From Lachnospiraceae bacterium (lineage in GTDB: Bacteria; Bacillota; Clostridia; Lachnospirales; Lachnospiraceae): a stretch of DNA of 5,929 bases. The position numbers were made by a program, and so were the translations under genes. This document shows, piece by piece, positions 1 through 4,970 of this stretch. The stretch spans positions 1 to 5,929 of the forward strand of contig JAFUKK010000066.1 of NCBI GenBank assembly GCA_017473665.1. Direction: 5' to 3'. Positions within the stretch are counted from its first letter, which is position 1; every line of letters starts with the position of its first letter. Below the pieces are notes generated by a model that searched no databases, was not told the DNA's origin, and worked only from the letters and a program-made list of their open reading frames with translations.

Positions 1-1217
1 CCTATCAAGAACGAAAGAAGGAATATTTCAAAGAAGTCAGTAAGGATTTTTCTTATGGAAAAGATATCAGACTCTGTGGAGTAGGTAGCAAGCTTATGAA
101 TTCCCAGAGGACATTACATGAAGAGCTCCACGAGAATGTGTGTAAAGCTAAGAATCAGTGGATGAGAAGTGGTATTTTTACCAATTCCTTAGATATGCTG
201 CGAGAGGGTCTTATGTATGTGAGTCTGGTGTACTCTATTATACAAAAGAACCTGGGAATTGGTGATTTTACCATGTATGTAGGATGTGTCCGGAATTTTG
301 CATCCACATTTTATAATGTGATGGATATCTATACCAAATTGCGTCGATGCAGCAGGGAGGTAAATGATTATCGTTCTTTAAATGAATTTTGTGATGAACA
401 GGAGTCTGGAGGCAAGGAATTGCCGGTTGGCAACCGGTATGAAGTTCGTTTTGAGAATGTATCCTTCCGTTATCCGGGAGCGGAAGTGTATGCTTTGAAG
501 GACATAAATTTGACCCTATCTCCCGGGCAAAAACTGGCAGTTGTGGGATTAAACGGTGCAGGCAAAACCACCTTTATCAAGCTTCTGTTGAAACTGTATG
601 AACCTACCGAGGGGAATATTTACTTGAATGGAGTGGATATCAAAGAATATGATAGTGCCACATATTATGAGTTATTTGCCCCCGTATTTCAGGATATGGA
701 GTGTTATGCATTTTCTCTGGCTGAAAATGTATCCATGAAAGTGGAAGAAGAGACGGACAAAAAGCAAGCGGAACGCTGTCTGCGGCAAGCGGGCTTGGGA
801 AATAAGCTGGATGAATGGCCCAAGGGAGTGGATACTCCCATATTAAAAGTACTACATGAGGATGGAGTGCTGCTGTCCGGTGGAGAACGGCAAAAGATGG
901 CTTTGGCCAGAGCCTTGTACAAAGATGCCCCCATTGTAATATTGGATGAGCCAACCGCGGCATTAGACGCTATGGCAGAGAGTAGGATGTATGAGGAATT
1001 TGACCGGATGATACAGGGCAAATTAGCCGTATATATTTCCCATCGGTTGGCCAGTACTCGATTTTGCCATGAGATAGCCATGTTTGAGGGTGGGGAACTG
1101 ATTGAATACGGAACCCATGATGAACTGATGCATCGTGGAGGAAGGTATGCGCAAATGTTTGAGATGCAAGCACATTACTACAAGGAGGAACAGTCCAATG
1201 AAGCAGTTGGAGTCTAA
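1..1217 (+). CDS. ABC exporter half-transporter (membrane domain plus ATPase), 5' end missing
   Basis: The reading frame is open from base 3 with no stop upstream, so the gene begins outside the window and the ATG at 96 is only an internal Met. 404 residues are visible, about two thirds of a typical 580-620 aa half-transporter. The N-terminal part carries the end of the coupling region (YGKDIRL at bases 57-77) and what look like the last two membrane helices. The ATPase domain follows: Walker A GLNGAGKTT at 546-572, Q-loop VFQD at 684-695, signature LSGGE at 873-887, Walker B VILDE with catalytic Glu at 936-950, and switch His at 1041. All ATPase motifs are intact. By family, it would sit in the cytoplasmic membrane and export a substrate using ATP. 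The overlap with the next gene implies a heterodimer. The substrate (peptide, lipid or drug) cannot be read from the sequence. Confidence 0.95.
   Translation, partial: YQERKKEYFKEVSKDFSYGKDIRLCGVGSKLMNSQRTLHEELHENVCKAKNQWMRSGIFTNSLDMLREGLMYVSLVYSIIQKNLGIGDFTMYVGCVRNFASTFYNVMDIYTKLRRCSREVNDYRSLNEFCDEQESGGKELPVGNRYEVRFENVSFRYPGAEVYALKDINLTLSPGQKLAVVGLNGAGKTTFIKLLLKLYEPTEGNIYLNGVDIKEYDSATYYELFAPVFQDMECYAFSLAENVSMKVEEETDKKQAERCLRQAGLGNKLDEWPKGVDTPILKVLHEDGVLLSGGERQKMALARALYKDAPIVILDEPTAALDAMAESRMYEEFDRMIQGKLAVYISHRLASTRFCHEIAMFEGGELIEYGTHDELMHRGGRYAQMFEMQAHYYKEEQSNEAVGV
1182..1188 (+). promoter_or_regulatory. Ribosome binding site fixing the start of the second ABC gene
   Basis: AAGGAGG lies inside the last codons of the first ABC gene, 9 nt before the ATG at 1198. 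It favours that ATG over the upstream in-frame GTG at 1135, which has no comparable site. The arrangement fits translational coupling. Confidence 0.8.
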
Positions 1218-3030
1218 AGTATCCAAATGTATCAGGACTTGCACATTCTTTTATAAAGAGGCCATAAAAGAAAGAAAAGGATATCCTGTTTTCGTTATTT
1301 TGTATATATTAATAACTGCGTTGGCGCCCTTTATTAATATTTTGGTGCCCAAGTATATTATAGAAGAACTGACGGGAAATCAAAACATTACCAATATAGC
1401 CGGGTATGTATTGTTGATTGTACTGGGAAATTACAGCATCGGGGTGCTTATCCGTATCCTGCAGGAGTCCAGGGCAAAGCAGGAGGATTGGTTTGCCCGC
1501 AAATTCGACATGATGATGTCGGAAAAAGCCATGTTCATGAAGTTTGAAAACACGGAAAAGGAAAGTGCCCTGGAAGCACAGCAAAAGGCAGAAATCGGAA
1601 TGTCCTGGTATTCAGGAGGGATTAGGGGAATGTCCGATTGTGTGATTGGGATTTGTTCTGCCCTGCTTACCTTTGGTGGTGTGGTGTGCATCGTGACTCG
1701 GATATCCCCGTGGCTGTTTCTGGCAGCCCTAGGCGCGGTATGTGTGGAGACCTTTTGTACTTCAAAGATTAATCAGGCATCTCAGGAAGTGTTTGAGAAG
1801 ACGCCTGCAATTAATAAATTTTATTCCTATATTTATACCCGGATATCCAATCGGGAATATGCCAAGGAACTGCGCTTGTATGCAGGGACGGATATTGTTG
1901 AGAAGAAGGCGATGGATAATGCCAAGGCATTGAATGTGATGGATAATGAATGTGCCCGCAAGCAATTTGGCTGGGGGATTCCGGGAGCAATCGTTTCAGC
2001 TGTAAGTTATGGATTTTCATATTGTTATCTGGGTATGAGAGCAATTCGGGGAGAGCTTACTATTGCAGAATTCGTCATGTGTATCACTGCTATTGAGATT
2101 TTTTCCGGTGGTTGTCTCCAGCCACTTATCAGTCATACGCAGCAGCTGGTCATGAAATGCAATTTCATGGATTCCTTTATTCGGTTCATGAATTTGGATG
2201 ATGGGGAAAAGACAGGGGATATGTCAATTAATCGAGAAGGATTTGATGAAATCTGTTTTGATGGGGTGTCCTTTAAGTATCCGGGGTCTGACCAATATAT
2301 ATTGCGGGATATTAATTTCACCATTCATAAGGGTGAAAGAATCTCCATCGTGGGATTAAACGGAGCAGGCAAATCCACCCTGGTGAAGTTGATTTGCCGT
2401 TTATATGATGTGACGGAAGGGGAAATCCGAATTGGTGGCAGAAACATAAACGAATATCGGTACGAAGATTATATTCGAATATTGGCGGTGGTATTTCAGG
2501 ATTTTAAATTATTCGGATATACTTTGGATGAAAATATTCGTATAGGGGCAGAGAAAGAAATAAGGCAGGGAGGAGTGGATGAAAATAATGCTTCCCAGGA
2601 ATTAAAAAGCATCTATGAAACCAGTGGAATCTCCCAATGGGTAGAAGAATTGGACCAAAAGGGCAATACGCTTTTGGGCAAGGAGTTTGACGAAGCGGGA
2701 GTGGAACCCTCCGGTGGACAAGCCCAGAAAATCGCTATTGCAAGGGCATTATATTGTAATGCTCCGATGGTAATCATGGATGAGCCCACAGCGGCCCTTG
2801 ACCCGGTGGCAGAGTATGAAATATACAACAGATTTCATCAGCTGATTCAGAATCGGACTGCTATCTATATTTCTCACAGGCTTTCATCCTGTAAGTTCTG
2901 TGACAAGATTATTGTATTAGCGGACAAGACTATCCGGGAAGTGGGCTCCCATGAAGAATTAATGGAACGAAACGGAGTCTATGCGGAAATGTTTAGGACA
3001 CAAGCCAAGTGGTATGTGGAGGATGTGTAG
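1198..3030 (+). CDS. ABC exporter half-transporter, second subunit (610 aa)
   Basis: This is a full-length membrane-plus-ATPase half-transporter. Hydrophobic stretches at about residues 30-50, 66-88, 147-167, 170-188, 260-280 and 284-304 fit six membrane helices. The ATPase domain has Walker A GLNGAGKST (386-394), Q-loop Gln434, signature PSGGQ (504-508), Walker B VIMDE with catalytic Glu529, and switch His560. The signature begins with Pro where Leu is usual, while its Ser-Gly-Gly is intact. The start at 1198 overlaps the previous gene by 20 nt and is supported by AAGGAGG; an in-frame GTG at 1135 would add 21 residues that merely read through the neighbour. The overlap and shared architecture suggest a heterodimeric exporter. 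Both subunits keep the catalytic Glu, so neither is an obvious dead ATPase. The substrate is unknown. Confidence 0.95.
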   Translation: MKQLESKVSKCIRTCTFFYKEAIKERKGYPVFVILYILITALAPFINILVPKYIIEELTGNQNITNIAGYVLLIVLGNYSIGVLIRILQESRAKQEDWFARKFDMMMSEKAMFMKFENTEKESALEAQQKAEIGMSWYSGGIRGMSDCVIGICSALLTFGGVVCIVTRISPWLFLAALGAVCVETFCTSKINQASQEVFEKTPAINKFYSYIYTRISNREYAKELRLYAGTDIVEKKAMDNAKALNVMDNECARKQFGWGIPGAIVSAVSYGFSYCYLGMRAIRGELTIAEFVMCITAIEIFSGGCLQPLISHTQQLVMKCNFMDSFIRFMNLDDGEKTGDMSINREGFDEICFDGVSFKYPGSDQYILRDINFTIHKGERISIVGLNGAGKSTLVKLICRLYDVTEGEIRIGGRNINEYRYEDYIRILAVVFQDFKLFGYTLDENIRIGAEKEIRQGGVDENNASQELKSIYETSGISQWVEELDQKGNTLLGKEFDEAGVEPSGGQAQKIAIARALYCNAPMVIMDEPTAALDPVAEYEIYNRFHQLIQNRTAIYISHRLSSCKFCDKIIVLADKTIREVGSHEELMERNGVYAEMFRTQAKWYVEDV

Positions 3031-3063
3031 CAAGCCAAACTCAAAGTGTAAATTTTTTATGCC

Positions 3064-3084
3064 TTATGGAATATATTCGCATAA
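3064..3084. promoter_or_regulatory. Candidate operator of the toxin-antitoxin operon
   Basis: An almost perfect inverted repeat: TTATG, then the exact palindrome GAATATATTC, one extra G, then CATAA. It lies just upstream of the TATAAT box at 3091 and covers the weak -35 region. RelB/DinJ antitoxins are ribbon-helix-helix proteins that bind palindromes in their own promoter, so this is the likely autoregulatory site. Binding is inferred from position and symmetry only. Confidence 0.55.
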
Positions 3085-3096
3085 TTAGAATATAAT
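3067..3096 (+). promoter_or_regulatory. Promoter of the toxin-antitoxin operon
   Basis: A consensus TATAAT occupies 3091-3096. The best -35 is weak: TGGAAT at 3067-3072 with an 18-nt spacer, matching TTGACA at three of six bases. Transcription would begin near 3103, giving a leader of about 76 nt before the antitoxin ATG. The overlapping palindrome would allow repression by the antitoxin or the complex. Confidence 0.6.
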
Positions 3097-3098
3097 AC

Positions 3099-3129
3099 TG
3101 TAAAGCAAAATAATGACAAATGCTTTACA
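3099..3129. repeat. 9-bp inverted repeat at the start of the toxin-antitoxin leader
   Basis: TGTAAAGCA (3099-3107) pairs exactly with TGCTTTACA (3121-3129) across a 13-nt spacer. It begins at the predicted transcription start, so it could be a second operator or a 5' hairpin in the mRNA. The upstream in-frame ATG at 3113 lies in its loop. Confidence 0.45.
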
Positions 3130-3178
3130 AAATAAAGGATGGCATGATAAACTGATATTACTAAAAGGAGTGGCGATA

Positions 3179-3439
3179 ATGGCACAGGCAATGATTAATT
3201 TCCGTATGGATGAAGAATTAAAGAAAGATATGGAAGCGACATGTAAGGAGTTGGGATTAAGTATGACCACAGCATTTACTATCTTTGCGAAGAAAATGAC
3301 AAGAGAAAAAAGAATCCCCTTTGATGTATCGGTAGATCCATTTTACTCTGATTGTAATATGGCGTATCTCAAAAGGGTGGTAGAGGATATTGAATCAGGA
3401 AAGGCGGTTCTTGCAGAGCATGAATTGATTGAGGACTAA
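3179..3439 (+). CDS. RelB/DinJ family antitoxin (86 aa)
   Basis: The antitoxin of a type II pair. The N-terminus (AQAMINFRMDEELKKDMEAT) has the strand-then-helix pattern of a ribbon-helix-helix DNA-binding dimer. REKRIPFD near residues 42-49 matches the conserved REK-x-PFD segment of DinJ/RelB proteins. The acidic C-terminal half would wrap and neutralise the toxin. The start at 3179 has AAAAGGAG at 3163-3170, 8 nt upstream; an in-frame ATG at 3113 lies within a few bases of the predicted transcript start, has no binding site and precedes the family's conserved N-terminus. The toxin gene begins 3 nt after the stop. The protein probably represses its own operon through the palindrome at 3064-3084. 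GC content here (about 37% in sampled lines) is lower than in the downstream genes (about 47%), which may indicate horizontal acquisition. Confidence 0.92.
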   Translation: MAQAMINFRMDEELKKDMEATCKELGLSMTTAFTIFAKKMTREKRIPFDVSVDPFYSDCNMAYLKRVVEDIESGKAVLAEHELIED

Positions 3440-3442
3440 TGC

Positions 3443-3703
3443 ATGAAATTATTTTGGGATGAAAGGGCTTGGGAAGAGTACCTTGAATGGCAGACCAAAG
3501 ATAAAAAGGCATTGAAAAGAATCAACATGCTTATTAAAGATATACAAAGGAATTGCTACGAAGGGATTGGTAAACCGGAACCGCTGAAGAATAACCTAAG
3601 CGGTTGGTGGAGCAGGCGTATTGATGAGACCAATCGAATTGTCTATCGTGAAAAGGATGGTGCAATCATTATAGCGTCATGTAAAGGACATTACGAAGAC
3701 TAG
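3443..3703 (+). CDS. yoeB: YoeB/Txe family toxin, ribosome-dependent mRNA interferase (86 aa)
   Basis: A compact RelE-fold toxin of the size usual for YoeB. It carries the family hallmarks: a W-x-x-Y-L-x-W segment near residues 10-16, GKPEPLKNNLSGWWSRRI at 43-60, and a C-terminal CKGHY at 80-84. The residues known to act in E. coli YoeB catalysis fall at the same positions: Glu46, Arg65, His83 and Tyr84. It is therefore predicted to cut mRNA in the ribosomal A site and halt translation when free of antitoxin. GAGGA at 3431-3435, within the antitoxin's last codons, is 7 nt before the ATG, so translation is probably coupled. YoeB is best known with a YefM (Phd-fold) antitoxin, whereas the partner here is RelB/DinJ type. 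No truncation or catalytic loss is seen, so it should be active. Confidence 0.95.
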   Translation: MKLFWDERAWEEYLEWQTKDKKALKRINMLIKDIQRNCYEGIGKPEPLKNNLSGWWSRRIDETNRIVYREKDGAIIIASCKGHYED

Positions 3704-3709
3704 ATATGT

Positions 3710-3763
3710 ATTATAAAGAGAGGGGTATCGGTCAAATTTGACCGATACCCCTCTCTTTATAAT
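3710..3763. terminator. Exact 54-bp palindrome, probable bidirectional terminator
   Basis: The two 27-nt halves are perfect reverse complements with no mismatch. It starts 6 nt after the toxin stop. In RNA it would form a very stable hairpin whose GAGAGGGG/CCCCTCTC stem is flanked by an A-rich 5' side and CUUUAUAAU on the 3' side, a layout usual for intrinsic terminators that work in both directions. The U-run is short, so efficiency is uncertain. Its centre contains CGGTCAAATTTGACCG, a motif that recurs at 4004 and probably has a second role as a regulator site. Confidence 0.7.
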
Positions 3764-3771
3764 GTTAAAAT
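3729..3771 (+). promoter_or_regulatory. Two-part promoter module, copy 1
   Basis: The palindrome CGGTCAAATTTGACCG (3729-3744) is followed after exactly 21 nt by TAAAAT (3766-3771), the start of a conserved block reaching 3785. With TAAAAT as the -10 box and transcription starting near 3778, the palindrome is centred at -41.5, typical of a class II activator that replaces the -35 contact. TATAAT at 3758-3763 is an alternative -10, but lies only 14 nt from TTGACC and is not conserved in copy 2. The regulator is not identifiable here. Confidence 0.5.
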
Positions 3772-3785
3772 CTAATTGTAAACAC
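3766..3785. repeat. 20-nt leader repeat, copy 1
   Basis: TAAAATCTAATTGTAAACAC matches 18 of 20 bases with 4041-4060. It lies between the regulatory palindrome and the ribosome binding site in both copies. Just downstream, TTGTAA and TTGCAA (3776-3794) form a loose inverted repeat. Confidence 0.8.
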
Positions 3786-3812
3786 ATGTTGCAAGAGGAA
3801 AGGAGATAAATG

Positions 3813-4016
3813 ATGCTGGGACATCCGCTTTATAACAAAGGAGATATTGTATCGTTTTCACACAATGGTCAGGAAAAGACAGGTAAGGTCTCGGGTGTAG
3901 ACACTTTTGGCACTTTCGGGCAGCAGGAGGAGCCTTCCTATGACATCTATATAGCGGAGGAAAATTGTGTGTATAAGCATATCCGGGAATCATGGATTTT
4001 GACCGGTCAAATATGA
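3813..4016 (+). CDS. Small SH3-like beta-rich protein of unknown function (67 aa)
   Basis: Two adjacent ATGs exist at 3810 and 3813. AAGGAG at 3800-3805 is 7 nt from the second and 4 nt from the first, so 3813 is preferred. The protein has no signal peptide or membrane segment. It reads as short strands joined by turns: KGDIVSF (9-15), GKVSGVDTFGTF (24-35), EEPSYDIY (39-46) and VYKHIRES (53-60). The pattern, with GD-x-V early and an EPSYDI strand, resembles small SH3-like barrel proteins seen as hypothetical genes in Clostridia; this is recognition from memory, not a search. It is the first gene of the unknown group, behind its own promoter module. Its last codons and stop lie inside the regulatory palindrome of the next gene, so coding and control sequences overlap. 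Confidence 0.8.
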   Translation: MLGHPLYNKGDIVSFSHNGQEKTGKVSGVDTFGTFGQQEEPSYDIYIAEENCVYKHIRESWILTGQI

Positions 4017-4046
4017 CCGACATTGGCTACCTGAAAATACTAAAAT
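3998..4046 (+). promoter_or_regulatory. Two-part promoter module, copy 2, with three half-sites
   Basis: CGGTCAAATATGACCG (4004-4019) differs from copy 1 by one base and again stands exactly 21 nt before TAAAAT (4041-4046), so the same -41.5 geometry applies if transcription starts near 4053. Here an extra half-site is joined on: TTTGACCGGTCAAA (3998-4011) is itself a perfect 14-bp palindrome sharing the central GGTCAAA. The site covers the stop codon of the upstream gene. It should drive the Cys-rich gene and the two genes after it. Confidence 0.5.
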
Positions 4047-4060
4047 CTATTTGTAATCAC
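4041..4060. repeat. 20-nt leader repeat, copy 2
   Basis: TAAAATCTATTTGTAATCAC matches 18 of 20 bases with 3766-3785 (mismatches at positions 10 and 17). The match ends sharply on both sides, and the encoded proteins of the two genes are unrelated, so this is a shared control element and not part of a gene duplication. Confidence 0.8.
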
Positions 4061-4070
4061 TATTACAAAT
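4049..4070. promoter_or_regulatory. Perfect 9-bp inverted repeat across the predicted transcription start
   Basis: ATTTGTAAT and ATTACAAAT flank CACT. It spans the start site predicted from TAAAAT and precedes the ribosome binding site by about 12 nt. It could be a repressor operator or a weak 5' hairpin in the mRNA. Copy 1 has only an imperfect counterpart. Confidence 0.45.
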
Positions 4071-4094
4071 ACAAGCAAAAAAAGGAGGATATTT

Positions 4095-4349
4095 ATGAAC
4101 GTAAAATGTAATGGAGGGAATGGACAACCCAGCATACCCACTTCCTGTCCCAATCTCAGGAGAGGGTCCACAGGAGGATTTTTTGGAAAGGCAGTCTATA
4201 CTTGTAGTGTCAGTGGCAGGAATCTGGATGCACAATACGTAAGAAATGTATGTACTGCCTGTAGATTTCATCATATGAACAATTCCCAGTATGCGGATAT
4301 CGGTTATCTGGATTGTAATCAGTATAAGATATTTGGCATCAGAAACTAA
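4095..4349 (+). CDS. Cysteine-rich small protein of unknown function (84 aa)
   Basis: AAGGAGG at 4082-4088 stands 6 nt before the ATG. Six cysteines occur at residues 5, 18, 37, 53, 56 and 74, with one CxxC (CTAC, 53-56) closely followed by His59 and His60. This spacing suggests zinc or iron-sulfur binding, or disulfides if exported, but no signal peptide or membrane segment is present, so a cytoplasmic metal-binding protein is more likely. The N-terminal part is rich in Gly, Asn, Pro and Ser (NGGNGQPSIPTSCPN). I do not recognise the family. A RiPP precursor is possible by size and Cys content, but there is no clear leader/core boundary and no modifying enzyme in the window. The next gene follows after 22 nt, so the two are probably co-transcribed from the promoter at 3998-4046. 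Confidence 0.8.
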   Translation: MNVKCNGGNGQPSIPTSCPNLRRGSTGGFFGKAVYTCSVSGRNLDAQYVRNVCTACRFHHMNNSQYADIGYLDCNQYKIFGIRN

Positions 4350-4371
4350 GTAATAAAAGGAGGACTCAAAT

Positions 4372-4929
4372 ATGTTCATTAACATGATTTACGATATTTT
4401 CCGGGAAAGCAGAACCCCTGGGGAGCGTCAGATGAGACTGGCAGAGTGGTTCAAAATGTCCCATGCAGGAGAGAAGAACACCAAAGAAGCCTGGAATGCC
4501 TGGTACTTTTCCCTTCCCTTTGTGGAAAGGCTGGTGCAGTTGGAGTTTCATACCAATGATGCGGTGTATTGTAAATCTGAAAGCTATAATGGTGCCCATC
4601 ATATCTTGGTGCCTCTGGATGTGGATTGGCAGCATAATGAGGAATTGGTGTCGCTGCTTTTGGTATTGGCCCAGCTATGGGGAGAAAGTCTCCCGGTATA
4701 TCAGGTGACTGTGGATAAATACAGTGAATGTGAAAAGATACAGCAGTTCCTGGAGGAAAAATGTACTGCCGATATGGAACCTATCCTGCAGAAGATGAGA
4801 GAAAAGTCTGTGCAGTACCATGGAGAACGCTTCCGGTATTTGTGGCTGGATGGCCGGATAGAGTCCTTCAAGGAGTCCAATGCCGGATGGGGCGACTCCC
4901 TGCGCTTTAGAAAAGTGCTTGTGATGTAA
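4372..4929 (+). CDS. Protein of unknown function (185 aa)
   Basis: AAGGAGG at 4357-4363 is 8 nt before the ATG; an in-frame ATG at 4384 is the only near alternative and is less well placed. The protein is soluble-looking, rich in aromatic residues and Glu, with no signal peptide or obvious membrane helix. The middle (VSLLLVLAQLWGESLPVYQV, about 93-112) is a hydrophobic helix then strand. The region 116-146 (YSECEKIQQ to QKMREKSV) looks like charged amphipathic helices. The C-terminus (FRYLWLDGRIESFKESNAGW, 153-172) reads as strand and turn. I recognise no catalytic motif or family. It is 22 nt after the Cys-rich gene and 41 nt before the next gene, each with a strong ribosome binding site, so an operon of at least three genes is likely. 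Confidence 0.8.
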   Translation: MFINMIYDIFRESRTPGERQMRLAEWFKMSHAGEKNTKEAWNAWYFSLPFVERLVQLEFHTNDAVYCKSESYNGAHHILVPLDVDWQHNEELVSLLLVLAQLWGESLPVYQVTVDKYSECEKIQQFLEEKCTADMEPILQKMREKSVQYHGERFRYLWLDGRIESFKESNAGWGDSLRFRKVLVM

Positions 4930-4970
4930 GGCAAGTTATAGAAAGAACGGCAGGGAAAGGAGGAAGTAGT

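Noticed and set aside
1135..1197. GTG start giving a 631-aa second ABC subunit
   Set aside because: The added residues are an out-of-frame reading of the first subunit's C-terminus, and AAGGAGG at 1182-1188 points to the ATG at 1198.
3001..3038. Direct repeat CAAGCCAA at 3001-3008 and 3031-3038 as a possible insertion target duplication
   Set aside because: Only 8 bp, 22 nt apart, one copy inside the ABC coding sequence, and no mobile element between them; likely chance.
3031..3063. Terminator after the ABC genes at the T6 run (3053-3058)
   Set aside because: No stem can be formed before the T run, so I cannot support an intrinsic terminator here.
3113..3178. ATG at 3113 as antitoxin start (108 aa)
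   Set aside because: It is within about 10 nt of the predicted transcript start, lacks a ribosome binding site, and the conserved family N-terminus begins at the ATG at 3179, which has AAAAGGAG.
4049..4070. Known metal-regulator box (Fur, PerR or CopY type) for the ATTTGTAAT repeat
   Set aside because: The arms resemble such boxes only loosely and the spacing does not match their consensus; kept as an unassigned inverted repeat.
3710..4075. CRISPR array or tandem gene duplication across the repeated modules
   Set aside because: Only two copies, 275 bp apart, with a coding gene between and unrelated proteins downstream; no regular short spacers.
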